Origin: Phyllostachys edulis
Taxonomy: Eukaryota; Streptophyta; Magnoliopsida; Poales; Poaceae
Direction of reading: 5' to 3'
NCBI GenBank assembly: GCA_036346405.1
Contig: CM070568.1
Span: 5,214,221 to 5,278,220, forward strand
Length of the DNA stretch: 64,000 nucleotides
Shown one piece after another: positions 24,320 to 36,319 of this stretch (the first letter of the stretch is position 1; the number at the start of each line of letters is the position of its first letter). The translations under genes were made by a program, and so were the position numbers. The notes beneath the pieces were generated by a model that saw nothing but the letters and a program-made list of their open reading frames with translations, made no database searches and was not told the DNA's origin.

Positions 24320-25230
24320 ATCTTTGACTAAAGATTCCTATAATTCATGTCCACAACATACGAGTTGAACTAAGCACTCCATGTCCCAAAAAGATGGTGC
24401 ATGTCGTAGTACTCGGAGATGTACGACGTAGGTATCTACTTGACTTGCGCACACGCCTTGTACACATGCAAGCATGGCTTGTGCAGGAGCTTCGATTTGT
24501 TGTCGGTGCATGCAGCCGCATCATTGAGGGTGCAAGCACGTTTCCTATCCCCTTGGCATGACTATTCATATATTTTTGGCTCAGCCAGATCTCATACTTC
24601 CTCCTTGGGCCATCGATCACCCAGATATCATGCATACAAGCTTTCTGCAACTTCTTGTCCATATACCTCTGCATATTCTTGAACCACTACTTCCCTTCAT
24701 CCAGTTACTGCTTTGTTGCGATGGCTCTATTTACGAAATAACCGACTATACGAGTCCAAGTCTCGTCAACGATTGTGGTGATAGGGAGGCAGCACACACC
24801 TTTCAGCACGTTGTTGTACACCTCAGACATGTTGGTTGTCATAATGTTGTACCTCGCACCGTCGACATCGTACAGCCGTGAACATTTCTCCAACTCAAGA
24901 GCATGGAGATTAATCCACTCGGAGAAACTGGCAGGGTTCCTAGATGCCCCTCTCAGACTTTGTTGTCCCTCCTGTGTCTCTGGAGGGGACTCCCTTGTAT
25001 GCCTCATAGTCCGCTCTTCAAACTCTCTCCAGATGGCCTCAGACTTCCGCCTCTACTTTTGCATGCACAACTTATTGAACGTCTTCATTAGGTCCTGACT
25101 GTGGAACCACCTGAAGAAATTCGATGCAAGATGCCTCATCCATCACTGGGTTTCCACATCGTTCCACTAGAAGGGGGGTTGGGTCCCATTCTTCATGATG
25201 TTGAGAGCGGGGTATGCAACCGTCGATGCA
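24320..25230 (-). pseudogene. Mutator-like transposase, C-terminal half
   Basis: The minus-strand reading gives ALNIMKNGTQPPF, MRHLASNFFRWFHSQDLM, then FSEWINLHALELEKCSRLYD, YNIMTTNMSEVYNNVLKGV and CCLPITTIVDETWTRIVGYF. This is the usual order of a MULE transposase after the DDE core, where MTTN-E-N-LK and LPI are conserved. A degraded SWIM-like zinc region follows near 24440-24530, with the HKPCLHVYKACAQ motif. Stops interrupt at about 24705 and 24440. The catalytic core and N-terminus are absent. Confidence 0.82.
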
Positions 25231-25254
25231 TACCAATGCCTATGCCTTCTAGCA

Positions 25255-25430
25255 CAGGGGCCAAAAGCCCATACTCCACAAGCATGGGGACCACAAGCCC
25301 GTCATTTTCATGACGGGAATCTCAAATCAATGCCCACACTCCACGAGTGTGGAGACCACAAGCCTGTCATCTACATAACGAGGACCTCAAATATATATAT
25401 ATATATGCTTGGTCACTATGTGACCAAGCG
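25255..25430. repeat. Two ~67-bp direct repeats containing hairpins
   Basis: Two related units (AAGCCCATACTCCACAAGC... and ATGCCCACACTCCACGAGT...) each end in ACCACAAGCCxGTCAT. They contain perfect stems: CCCGTCAT/ATGACGGG, CCACACTC/GAGTGTGG and, at 25407-25429, GCTTGGTCAC-TAT-GTGACCAAGC. An (AT)n run precedes the last stem. Confidence 0.8.
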
Positions 25431-27039
25431 TCAAATATGATCTCAACATGCACATGAATAGTTACTCTATCCATCATTAACATGTAATAGCAGCAACATC
25501 ATTCATGAATAAAACTTGATCATAACATGATCATTCACCATCATTAACATTTATATTATTCTAGCAACTATGCATAGCTAATATGTACCAAATACTTACA
25601 ATCATGATCAAACACTCATAATTAATCTATCAATCAAAGTACTTGCCTCAACCGTGCGAAAATAGAGGACGCGAAGAGGGCGCTGCCCCCGGGACCACTC
25701 CCCCACCTCAATTAAGTTAACAAGCACTCTAAGGTAATAATATTGGACAAAACAAAACTAGAAGCAACTACGAAATCGCTACATTCTCTAGTGCAACCCC
25801 AACTCCCAAAATCTTAAACAGCAGTCTGTTCGCTTAACAGACAGTCATAATAAAAAATCCATATCTTTTAGTATAGAGATCCAAATGGGGGCGTTCTTGG
25901 ACTTTCTGGAAATCTTATTAAATTCCCCAACTAAACCTAGTTGGTGAGCCTTCCAGATTCGGCCATATTCTACCTCACCAAACTGATTAACAGAACAACC
26001 AATTCTCGTCGGTGTTTCTGGACAGCGGCACTAAATCTATCATAACTTTCGGTACACAAGGCCAAATATTATGATCTTAAGCTTTCTGGAAATATTATAA
26101 AAATATCTACAACATTCATTATAGTGAAATCTTCAAATTAATCCGTTAACTAATCACTACATACCGATTAAATATTTATTGTCAGGATTATAACAGATCT
26201 ACCAAATAGCAGCGCTACAAAATTCGTAACTCCTAATCCGCTCGTCCAAACGATGTGATCTAAAACTCTATGAAAAGGTATTGACATTGCCTACAACTCT
26301 CTAGGAGGCGTCCAGGACAGATTCTACATTTAACCTCATCAAAATCGTCAGCCAAACCTGACTTTTCTAAACAGATCTAATACCGATATTACCTAATTAC
26401 TCAATTAAACAACTAATCGAAAGGGGATTAGGCTATACCCTTGTAGAACCGTTGAAGATCACAAACACCAGCCCGCGATCCCTTCCCTTCCCTTTTCTCT
26501 TCTCTCCCTCCCTCCCTCCTTCTTTCTCCTTCTTGGCCGGCCACCACAAGGCGAGTTTCTTCTTCCTCCAACTTGGCGGCAATGAGGCGAAGTCCTTCAC
26601 GCGTGAAGAGGGAAACCACCAGTGGAGGAGGCGCAAGCTTCGAGGAGGCGACCAAAGGAGAAGGGCATGGCCAAAGTGGGGGTGGCGGCCAAGGGAGTGG
26701 GGGGGCCTAGGGTTTACCCCCCCTTATGGCCGGCCACCACCTCCACCAATGGGCCGAAAGCTAATGGGCCTAAGGCCTCGGCCCAAGTTGTCCAAAAATT
26801 GATGTATCCCCTCTCTCTAACTGCTGAAATAACTATTTTCTATTTGGTCATTCTCTTAATTTAATTAATTCTCTCTCGACAATTCTTTTGAATACTTTTG
26901 GGGTATTAGAATTTAGTCTATATTTCCCTACCTCCCCAAAATTACTACCCTTCAGTAATCCTTTTGTACAAATTTAACCTAATCAGTGCATAGTAAAAAA
27001 AAATTCTACCAAAAAATCTACTAATCCTTACGACTAACT

Positions 27040-27215
27040 AACTACGACTAATTAACCATGATTTATTAATTACCGATAATTAAATACGACTAATTAACTA
27101 TGACCGATTAATTGCGACTAATTAATTAGCAGTAATTAATAATGACTAATTAATTTTGACTAATTAATTATGACTAATTAATTACAAATAAATTAATTAC
27201 GACTAATTATGCTGC
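27040..27215. repeat. AT-rich short tandem array (GACTAATTAATTA-type)
   Basis: At least ten degenerate copies of a 13-15 bp unit, ACGACTAATTAATTA or variants with ATGAC and TTGAC, run head to tail. Confidence 0.85.
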
Positions 27216-27320
27216 CTAATCAATGTCTACTTAATGATCTGCTGTAATCCTTAACAGTTTGTACTACTAAATTAATATTTTTGAAAAGTTAATTTAACAT
27301 TAATTACACAGTTAATAAAC

Positions 27321-28315
27321 ATAATGCATACGGAAAAAATTACCTCTTTAAGAAGATATTCGCTTGATGGCCAACTTTCTCTACTAATACGACTGCTAAA
27401 CATTGCTATAAAGGCTCTCAAATTGGCAGCAAAATCGAAACTATTTTAGTCAATCGCGCTACCGCTCACTCGCTCGATCCTCTCTGCCTCTCTACGCCGA
27501 GTGAAATGGTTGGTGTGGAGGATGAGAGCGACACACAACGGATTTTATAGCCGCGAGAAAGTACTCGGCCAACCGCAAAGCGATGTGAGGGCGACGGGGA
27601 CATGAAGTGCGATGGGACAGGGCGTGGGGCGTGCAGGAGCACGCCTGCAGGGCGCCCACGGCGAGGCATGTGGGGGACAGTGAGACAGCAAGACGACAAC
27701 GGGCCCGGACGCGACAAGAGAGCTCCGAGCGGCGGACACGAGGCAGACGACATGTGTCGACAATACTATTTTTGTCATTAACTTCGACCAAAAACTCCCG
27801 CGAGATCACGACGCTTCACCGCGGAAAGGAATTATGTGGAGGAGGCGGCCTCCCTCCCCGGGGCCGTTGGATGCAGGGGCCCCGAATTTATTTCCCTTCA
27901 CCGCTGCTCTGGCCTGCACTGACCTGCACTGCTCTGGACCGCTACATGGTTCAACCGGTCAGGTGGCTCCTAGCTGCACAGTGCACTCCTCCTGCAGACG
28001 CACGTACGTGTCAACTCGCACCACCCCATCTGCTGCTCCGTGTTATCGTCATCCGTGTGTCTGTGGGGGAGAGACTAGAGAGAGAGAGAGACGTAGGAAC
28101 GGCCGCGGCACACGCACCAAGAGACGACGCAAGAGGCATAATTCAGTATCCATCGATGCCTTTAACCACTTGCAGTTGCAGAGAGACCACGGTGTAAACT
28201 CTCGGCTACTTGTTCATTGCCTTCCCTGTTCAGATCACACACAACTGGTCGCTCAGCTGCCTCCTCTCTTCTCCGCCGCGCTGCGCTCTTGCTGGCTAGA
28301 GTCTGACAAGCTGAA
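27321..28315. promoter_or_regulatory. Upstream region of ZIFL copy A
   Basis: This roughly 1-kb gap lies before the ATG at 28316. It shows a GCACGTACGTGT palindromic patch near 28000 and a short GA run near 28075-28091. The final 100 bp before the ATG is CT/GC-rich, as in many grass 5' leaders. No TATA box can be assigned with confidence. Open frames across this region (for example 27607-28197) have no similarity and run out of frame into exon 1. Confidence 0.35.
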
Positions 28316-31300
28316 ATGGCCGAGGGGTCGCCGCCGCCACTGTCGGCGCCGGCCAAGGTGTACTACGACGGCTGCCCCGGCTGCGCCATGGAGCGGAGGA
28401 AGGAGAACCACAAGGGCATCCCCTACAAGGAGTTCCTCTTCGTTGGCCTCACCACCCTCGCCTCCTGTACGATATATGTACATCTATCTATCTGTGAAAT
28501 TAACAAGCATGCATGTTTGCTGCTCCTGATTTACTACTCTTTCTTAAGCTCCTCTTGGTCTTATCTTATTACTATTCTCTCTTGTACGTTAGTACATAAT
28601 ATGTTACCTCTTGGCTTCTTGCCTCTCGACCGGGTCTCTGGGTGTGCCACGACGAGGCTGCCATGGCATGCCATGCGCCTGCAATTAATATTTCTTCTTC
28701 TCAAAATTTAATAATTCGACTGAATTCTAAACACCGTCCCTCTGTCTCTCTGCTTTTCAGCTTTGCCAATCTCGTCACTCTTCCCCTTTTTGTACTTCAT
28801 GGTAAGTTGCCATGCCATTTTATTCTCTTTCGTTGTTACAAGTCCACTAGTCTAGCAATGCATTCTCATTTAGCCTGTTCGGTTGGTTGCTAATAAGTAA
28901 CTAATGATCCCTGAACTTTGGGGCAAAAACCAACGATCATTGGGTAGTGTTACATAGTAGTATTTACCTTTTGAATAAGCATGCTGGAAAATCTTTTCTT
29001 GTGTTTGGTTTCACCAATAGTTTAATCAGTCCTATAATTAAGATTCCACATTCCATGGTGTGGACATTTTCGCAGATATATTTTGCAAAAAGTGCTCAAG
29101 TCTTTACCTTCTCTAAAACAGGTAAGAGACTTGCATGTTGCTCAAAGAGAAGAAGATATTGGATTCTATGCTGGATTTCTTGGTAAGATTTGTGACACAG
29201 AATTCTCATTGAGTAACAAAATTCAGGCAACTTCTTTGTTTCACAAATATTTCAATATTCAGTGCATACCTCGTATATTTCTACTGCAGGTGCATCATAT
29301 ATGATTGGTAGAGGTTTCGCATCAATCTTTTGGGGTATGGTGGCAGATCGTATTGGGCGGAAGCCTGTAATTGCATTTTCCATTTTTGCGGTGTAAGTAC
29401 TTGTGGTATCTTTCCCTCAAAAAATGGATTAAAAATATCCATGAAATTTATATTGTATTTTGTTCCCTTTACTAAAAATTTGTAAGCTAATTTCCAAATG
29501 TATATTTCAGCATTGTATTCAATACTTTATTTGGATTAAGTGTGAAATATTGGATGGCTATTACTACAAGGTTGCTTCTTGGTGCTCTAAATGGATTGCT
29601 TGCACCAATAAAGGTACGCACTTGGAAATGCAGAAAGTGACAACTGTTAACAACAATTAAGGAATGATATCACTATCAAATGCTATTCTTATTCTGGCAA
29701 ATGTCTAGTCCATCTTGTGATTGTTGTTACCTGCTGCTGCAGGCTTACTCCATTGAAGTTTGTCGGGCGAACATGAAGCTTTGGGTCTATCAATTGTAAA
29801 TTCCAATTCTTCATAATGCACTTTACACTTATGCTGTTATGCATATACCATAATACTAACTCTGTTACATATGATGAACTCAATTTGATCCATTTCATCA
29901 AAATTTAGGTCAGCACAGCATGGGGAATAGGTCTTATAGTTGGCCCAGCAATTGGAGGCTACCTCGCACAGGTAATATCTCATAAAGATTATTCCTCCAA
30001 AAAAATATCATAAAGATTATTCGTATTCACTTAGATAATTTTTCATCATTTTGTCTCCTTATTACCAGCCTGTCAAACAATATCCACATATGTTTCATGA
30101 GAAGTCAACATTTGGGAGGTATTATTTTGTCCTGAGAATTGAATTATTCATACTAAATGAGATAAATATTTACTCATTGTAGTTGTGTGGTCCAAAATTG
30201 CAGGTTCCCATATTTTCTACCATGTCTTTGTATATCGCCGCTACCTTGGTCCTCATAAGCTGTACATGGCTCCCAGTATGTGTTATGTAATTTATATTTA
30301 CTCTATGTATGCTACTGAGTTTATTTATTATGATGTCATACCAGGAGTTTTTGTGTATGTATGTTATGATCTGTTGCTACATAAACATGTACTGTTGAGG
30401 TCCCAAAAGAACCAAAACATATATCCAAACTAAGTGCATGATCCATGACTGCCTATTCTATTCTCCCTTGAACCAACACTAAAGTTTTGCTTAACCTGGT
30501 TAAATTTACAGATGAGTTTATTTTCATAATGATTTTTATATCTGTGTATTCATCATTCATCAATAAACTAAACAGGAGACCCTACATAAGCACAAAGGCC
30601 TTGTAATGGGAGTTGAAACAGCTGAAGCTCCTACAACTCAAGAAAGTACAGAGTCACCTAAGAAGAGCTTATTCAAAAATTGGCCATTAATGTCATCCAT
30701 TATCACATACTGTGTCTTCTCCTTCATGACACTGCATATAGTGAGGTATTGTTTACTGGTGTGATACGGTATGACTAAATTCACTATAGAAGTTTCCAAA
30801 CAAGATATTGCAGATCTAGGTGCACTATAATATCTCTATAACTCAATGTTACTATGTAAGAATATAAATCAAATGCATGCCCAATTTAAAAATTTTGTCA
30901 TGCTTTTCTCCATATGTAGATGCATGTTAAGCTGACATGCATTGCATTGGATGTAGTGATCATTTTACTCATATTTATCCACAAAAATAATTTTCTTTCG
31001 ACTTAGTATTATATATCTATAAGTTATATATATCAACTTATACTAAGTAGCAGAAAATTATTTACATGCTTGTCTATAAAATCATGAACTATTTTATCTA
31101 AAATTTGTATGTATTTATGCAAGTATCACATATGCTACTTGGAAATGTAATTGTTGTAAACATTGTATGTTACATTTCAACATCAGATATTTTCCCTGTG
31201 GACTGTAAGTGATAGAAAATATGGTGGACTTAGCTTTTCATCTAAGGATGTTGGACAAGTTCTTGCAGTGGCAGGTAATTATAGTTTAATCATTTGCTTT

Positions 31301-32994
31301 CCTGAAAATTTTGAAGAATCTTAGGCAGCTCTTAGATGATGTATATGTTTTATGCTTAAACTGCAAAATATGTAATTTTAGAAGGTCAATACTTTAATTC
31401 CTTTATTACACTGAAGGTGCCAGTCTTCTTGTATATCAACTCTTTATTTATCATTGGGTCAATAAGATACTTGGACCTATCAACTCAACCCGCATTGCGT
31501 CGGTGAGTCACTAATGTCACTCTTTTTGTTATGCCTATTGCAGTTGAGTCATAATTCATTATTGCCCATTTTTTTAATCAATTGTCCTTTTAGCATTGCA
31601 GGCACTATCTATACCAATTATTGCTGCTTATCCCTTCATGACACATTTATCAGGACTAAGACTTGGTGTGGCTCTCTATAGCGCAGCAATGATCAAAAGC
31701 GTTCTTGCTGTAAGTACTGTATGAGGCTATGAGCTTCTAGTTCGAAAATGCCCATTAAACACTTCCATTAAATGGTCACATACATATGCTAATATATCAT
31801 CATAAATTTAAAAAATGTATGTGGGGTATTTTAGTGTATCTCTTATTCAAATATTTTTAGGCGTTTTTTTTTTTTGAGGCGGGTCTTATTCAAATATTCA
31901 TCTTTGAGGATACTAATCGTTAAAATGTTGGCCAGATAACTATAATTACCGGCACTTCTCTTCTACAGAACAATGCAGTGGTATGTGGCCAACTTATCTC
32001 AGTCCACTTGATATTGTCAGACAACCTCACACAAAGAAAAAGAATATTGTCCGATTCAATAATGTCAAATAAAATTAATATATGAATCGGATCCTATTGA
32101 CAGCCACAAGGGCAAAGGGGCGCTGCAAATGGAATAGCCACAACATCAATGTCCTTGTTCAAGGCTGCTGCTCCGGCTGGGGCAGGTGTTTTGTAAGTGT
32201 AATCTTGCTGTCTAACACTCTTATTGCTTACAAAGGTGTTTCGTAAGTGTAATCTTTCTAACACTTATTGATTACAAAGGTGTTTTGTAAGTGTAACCTT
32301 GCTGTCTAACAGTCTTATCGATTACAAATAAAAAAAATGAACAAAGATATTAGAAAGTTTTCTCAATCTCAACTTCCCAGATTGAACAGTACTTTTGTGG
32401 GCCAACATACTTGTTGTTTTTCAAAATATTTGAGAGTAAATAACAAATAGAGATGCCTGCTATCCATCTGAAGTAAACTGTGGTCATGAAAATATTGCTA
32501 GTTTTATTCGTCCTTCCAAGTGTAGTGCCTTCCTGTTGCCTGAAGATGACATGAAAGCACGAACCAGTTCTAGCAAAACTGCAAACGTATTTTGGGGGGT
32601 AAAAAAACCTCATTGTCGAATACCTTTGATTGCAGATTCTCGTGGGCACAAAAGCGCCAACATGCGGCATTCTTTCCAGGTAACTACGCAGTTCTGGGAA
32701 CTACGTAAGTTGCAGTGTTACTATAGAACTTTCAATTGCTCAAGTACAAGTCGGTGCACTTTCATTGTATAGTAGATCAAAATTTAGTATGGTTACAATA
32801 AGAGCTTGCATATTATTTTGTATCAGTTTTTTTTGACGTAATATTTTGTATCAGTTTGACAAGTATTTCATAAAATCCATGTTGTACGTACAGGTGATCA
32901 GATGCTATTTCTTGTACTGAATTTGACTGAGGTCCTTGGGCTCATGTTGACCTTCAAGCCTTTCCTGGCAGTTCCGCAACAATACGAAAAATAA
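28316..32994 (+). CDS. ZIFL: ZIFL major-facilitator transporter, copy A (17 exons, frame broken)
   Basis: This is a plasma- or vacuolar-membrane MFS transporter of the zinc-induced-facilitator-like family (ZIF1 of Arabidopsis; TOM1/OsZIFL of rice), which moves zinc-chelator or phytosiderophore-type substrates. Exons: 28316-28466, 28761-28801, 29122-29182, 29290-29392, 29511-29613, 29743-29795, 29909-29971, 30069-30118, 30204-30275, 30576-30745, 31187-31274, 31417-31502, 31602-31709, 31936-31980, 32104-32192, 32636-32679, 32894-32994. All introns are GT-AG. Visible signatures are the N-terminal CPGC (residues 20-23), MFS motif WGMVADRIGRKP (about 99-110), antiporter motif STAWGIGLIVGPAIGG (about 173-188), PETLHKHK before TM7, and end FKPFLAVPQQYEK. 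Three deletions against copy B break the frame: 1 nt in exon 6, 4 nt in exon 9 and 1 nt in exon 10. They sum to 6, so the last seven exons return to frame. The expected length is about 477 aa, normal for the family. Confidence 0.88.
29743..29795 (+). other. Copy A exon 6 frameshift (-1)
   Basis: The exon is 53 nt, against 54 nt in copy B. After TGTCGGGC one base is missing before GAACATGAAGC. Restoring one base gives the family pattern C-R-A-E-H-E-A-L-G-L-S-I, parallel to C-R-P-E-H-Q-A-L-G-L-S-I in copy B. Confidence 0.85.
30204..30275 (+). other. Copy A exon 9 frameshift (-4)
   Basis: The exon is 72 nt where 76 is expected. The reading CLCIS is followed out of frame by AATLVLISCTWLP, with about 4 nt missing near 30230. 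Confidence 0.8.
30576..30745 (+). other. Copy A exon 10 frameshift (-1 in a C run)
   Basis: TTCTCCTTCATGAC near 30716-30730 has CC where copy B has CCC (ACCCTTCATGAT). With CCC the exon end reads V-F-S-L-H-D-T-A-Y-S-E as in copy B. Confidence 0.85.
32185..32328 (+). repeat. Threefold repeat of a splice-donor segment in copy A
   Basis: GGTGTTTTGTAAGTGTAATC and following sequence to ATTACAAA is repeated at 32185, 32235 and 32279 (periods 50 and 44). The first copy holds the true exon 15 end and donor (exon ends 32192). The second and third copies re-create a GTAAGT donor inside the intron. Confidence 0.9.
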
Positions 32995-34349
32995 AACATA
33001 TATATAGGTAGTGCTAGTGTAGCTCAGCCGATAGAGATGAATTAGCATATCGTCGTGCTGGCTAGAGGATGATGCAGCATGCTTGTGGTTGTGGCAGTGC
33101 ATACTGAGGACTGAAGATAGTAGGCGCGTGCAATTCAGTGCAGATCGAGCCATGTTTCAGTGTTGTTCTTCGTGTTGTGGCGAGCCTATGAACTGTGCAA
33201 TCTTGCTAGCTATCACTTGGGTAATTGAAGTTTTCTGCTTGTAATAAATAAGCAGTGGTAGAACTCTTGAGAACTGATCAGTGGATCGGACAATGGATGC
33301 AAAATTTCACAACAGAAGTGGTCAAAACTGCGATTTGCACAGGATTGCCAGTGCACGACTTGCTAAATGAGATAATATTAGAATGGATTTGATCGTTTGA
33401 AATAAGCTCTAGTCCCAACAATTCAAATCAGGCTCATGGCACATAGATTAAATTACCACGACGGCCGCTTCAGTCATGATCGGCGCCACCACCGGCCACC
33501 GCTAACGGGGGCCTGCTGGCGCCTGCTCCTCGGCAGCGAGTCGGAGATCCGTCCACCGCTGTCCTCGACGCGCCATCTCATCTCCAGTTTTTTTAGAGTA
33601 CACGTCCGCCATCTCATCTTCCCATCTCATCTCCAGTTTTTTAAAGTACACGTCGGACATAGACATATAGACATCACACGTCTAATCGAGAGTGAGTTAA
33701 ATCTCACGGACCGCAGGCACGTTCTTTGAACGCACCCAGGACGGGCTGCCAAGCCAAACCGAGCGGTCGGTCCTCTCATCTCCAGTTTGGATCGCGAATT
33801 TTAATCGGGGAGCGATCCACATCGGGGCTTTATGTGGGCCGTCGGATCCTACTGCACTGTCACTTTACAGGTGGGCTCTTGCAGCACGACCCATTTAAGG
33901 CCCATCCATCCCTCAGCTACCGATTCGATCCGTCAGTGCAGTCCGGCCCACTAGACCAGCCCGCTCGTTGCGCTCCATCGATCTGTGAGTAGCCCGGCCC
34001 ACGGGCTGGCCCAGCCTACCACTGTGTGCGGCCCTGTCTTACAACACCTATCTACGGGCTCAAATCAAGGGACACAAGTTTCCGCTGTCACGGGATAATT
34101 TCGCTACGAAAATGCACCGAAAAAAAAAACAAGAGCGTAATTATTGCAACACTTCCCTCTATGTTTCTGATTTAGCGCCGTAAAAATAGATGCTATTCTC
34201 AAAATACATATCACTCTAGCTTTCAAATTCTGTTTCCAAATACGCATCATTCACGGTTTTGAGGCAACTTTTCATCATTTTCCCCCCTTGCATACCCCTC
34301 TCATTTCATTATTCCTCAGGACATTTTACTCTGTAGGATAGACTAACGA
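32995..34349. other. 3' flank of copy A and intergenic sequence
   Basis: It contains the probable 3' UTR. Further on is a short direct duplication of CATCTCATCTCCAGTTTTTT plus AGTACACGTC at 33571-33609 and 33623-33656. No other gene is seen; open frames at 33436-33992 lack similarity. Confidence 0.45.
33243..33248 (+). terminator. Candidate poly(A) signal of ZIFL copy A
   Basis: AATAAA lies about 250 bp after the stop at 32994, in an AT-rich context. Confidence 0.4.
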
Positions 34350-34670
34350 TTTTTTTAAATTAAGTAACCTTTTTTTTGAATTTTATTTTAAAATTAACCC
34401 CCGGCATACTTTATTTCCAATTCTGACCCTTTTGGTCACGTGGCGTGACAAAATAACACTGTCACGTCAGCCCATTTCTGGTCAAACTTTTATCACGCCA
34501 CTTTCAGTGACGTGACAGTGTTATTTGGTCACGCCACAACCAATGGCGTGACAAAAAGTACTATTTTGAAGACTTATTCTGGCGCGTGACAGTGTTGTTT
34601 TGTCACGCCGCCACCCGTCAAGGTTAACTTTAAAATAAAATTCAAAAAAAGGTTAATTAATAAAAAAAAA
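34350..34670. repeat. MITE with ~50-bp terminal inverted repeats
   Basis: The left arm (34350-34398; core TAACC, T run, GAATTTTATTTTAAAATTAACC) is inverted at 34622-34670 (core GGTTAACTTTAAAATAAAATTC, A run, GGTTA). The centre holds further inverted copies of GGCGTGACAAAATAACACTG and GTCACGCC words, so the whole unit can fold. It has no coding potential. A target duplication is not clear. Confidence 0.75.
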
Positions 34671-35467
34671 GTTCTAGATTAACACACACCGGCCCCACAG
34701 AAATAATTGAGCTAATCGAGGAGGGTGACATAGTCTTGTCATATACATATCTTCGTCGAAAAATTTAGTATCTGCTGGTCCATGTGCATGACGGCTTTGA
34801 CTGGAACGTCGGTGGTCACCATTGATAGCTACGAGCTTCATTGAAACGTCATTCATACGGACTAATAACGCAGTATATACGTGGAAGGTGACGATGGATT
34901 TGCTGCCTGCATGTACGAGCTAGACAGCAGGGTTGATTGAACTCGCCGATCGATCCTAATTTCTTTCTCGAAGAAGCGGTGGATGGAGATGGGTGACGAA
35001 GGCAACGGCTGGCCGGGGCGGCGCGGCGAGGCGCGAGCGAGCGGCACACTTCACGTTGTCTCGCACGCACGGCTGGCCGGCCGGGCCGGGGTAGCTACTG
35101 AACATCTGAGCTCCTGAGCAAGCATGCACGATGATGTTGATGCATATCGGCATCGTTAATTTAAGTAGCCTAGCCTATCCTATCTGGCTCTGACTCTATG
35201 CGTCAGCGCTGACATATTATCTCTTCCATGGCGTACGTAGATGGGGCAATTTGGTATTAGCATCATGTGCTGTTGCATTGTCAATGTCAGAGAGTAAACT
35301 GTCGTGATAGTCTGAAGATTTGAGCCGGTCAATCCGGGAAGGACGGGGGCGACCGCTACAGTGTTTGGCATAGTACCGTGACTGTAGTATTTTTTGCTAC
35401 AATGCTATTGCTATAAGGTTGCTACAGCGAAAACCCCATCTTTTTTTATCCGATGGTTGCGAAGTAA
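34671..35467. other. Intergenic, nothing recognised
   Basis: No gene, repeat array or transposon terminus is apparent. A GC-rich patch lies at 34990-35090. Confidence 0.4.
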
Positions 35468-35475
35468 TGTCACGG
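35468..35475. repeat. Left 8-bp target duplication of outer hAT
   Basis: TGTCACGG, one mismatch to TGTCATGG at 56924-56931. Confidence 0.7.
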
Positions 35476-36282
35476 CAGTGGTGAATCTAGAACTTCACCA
35501 CGCTTTGGGCTAAATTCTAATAGACTAACATTCTAGAACTAACGCCAATTTATCCTCACATCGACAACACGACATAACAAAATAAGCCACAAACGCAACA
35601 TTGACATGAAACTTTAGCTCAATACTTCAACATAAAACATAAAAAGAAAAACATGGCAAAACATAAATAATATAGCACGGTAGAAATACAATTTGAGTGC
35701 CTAAATAACGAAGATTTTATCCCTATCCTAGCCCACCATTTCTTTATCAATAGTCGGACAAGAATCAAAACCTACAATGACAACATAAAAAAAGAGTAAA
35801 TCAAACAAAGGTGTGATTAAATTAAAAGAACATAACGTTTACATTCGTAAGAAGATAACTTACCACTAGCGCGAGATAGTTGTTTCTTACGTGACCTCGT
35901 TCCTTGAAAATGCTCTAGAACTTTAACATCTTTAATGTTTGCAAATATGTCTCGCTCAATATAGCATACCATCATCCATTCATCTCATCTACCAAATGCT
36001 GAAACCTTAACCAGGTTAACATTGGTATGGAGATATATGTGAGTCTTTTTGTAAATGAAAAGGAAAAGCGTATTAGAGTGGTGCTAAATTATATACTACT
36101 TGAAAGCTTTTTAGCTATTGATCATACATTAATGAGATAAAGTATTGTCCAGAAGCTACCCAATCAAAACAGCACTGAATCAACGACTCGGCTTTGTTTG
36201 ATAGAGGAATGGACAAAAAAAAACACAACTAGGATTACATGTATCTAAAGGTTTCAACAATGCTAAAAAAACTAACAATAAC

Positions 36283-36285
36283 TAC
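36283..36285. repeat. CACTA target duplication, left (TAC)
   Basis: TAC precedes CACTACTACA and is matched by TAC at 55621-55623. Confidence 0.85.
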
Positions 36286-36319
36286 CACTACTACAAAGCA
36301 GGTTATACTGGACACCTCA

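Larger units (their letters stand above)
19400..25230 (-). mobile_element. Mutator-like element remains with accessory genes
   Basis: In order on the minus strand are the C-terminal half of a MURA-type transposase (about 25230-24320), a plant-mobile-domain (PMD) gene (23901-22300), a threefold-repeated exon/donor segment, a minisatellite, and a GRF-type zinc-finger gene (20314-19860). PMD genes linked to Mutator transposases are known in plants. Terminal inverted repeats and target duplications were not found. The transposase N-terminus is missing where LTR-like sequence begins, so the outer limits are approximate. Confidence 0.6.
25230..27320 (-). mobile_element. LTR-like sequence, probably solo or truncated LTR
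   Basis: This is non-coding sequence with the composition of a grass gypsy-type LTR read on the minus strand. A GC-rich transcribed patch lies at 26480-26780, long AT-rich tracts lie on either side, and hairpins sit near 25265-25430. No gag, pol or primer-binding site was seen. Neither boundary could be fixed: MULE transposase similarity stops near 25230, and the right limit near 27260-27320 is a guess from a possible TG...CA end. Confidence 0.4.

Noticed and set aside
27607..28529. Long plus-strand ORFs upstream of and over ZIFL exon 1
   Set aside because: They overlap exon 1 in other frames, are Arg/Pro-rich with no motif, and arise from GC richness.
30185..30433. 82-codon ORF in the ZIFL copy A exon 9 region
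   Set aside because: It reads exon 9 in the wrong frame and runs into the intron.
33010..33080. tRNA-like A box (GTAGCTCAGCCGATAGAG)
   Set aside because: No B box (GGTTCGA) downstream and no cloverleaf pairing, and it lies in the 3' UTR of copy A.
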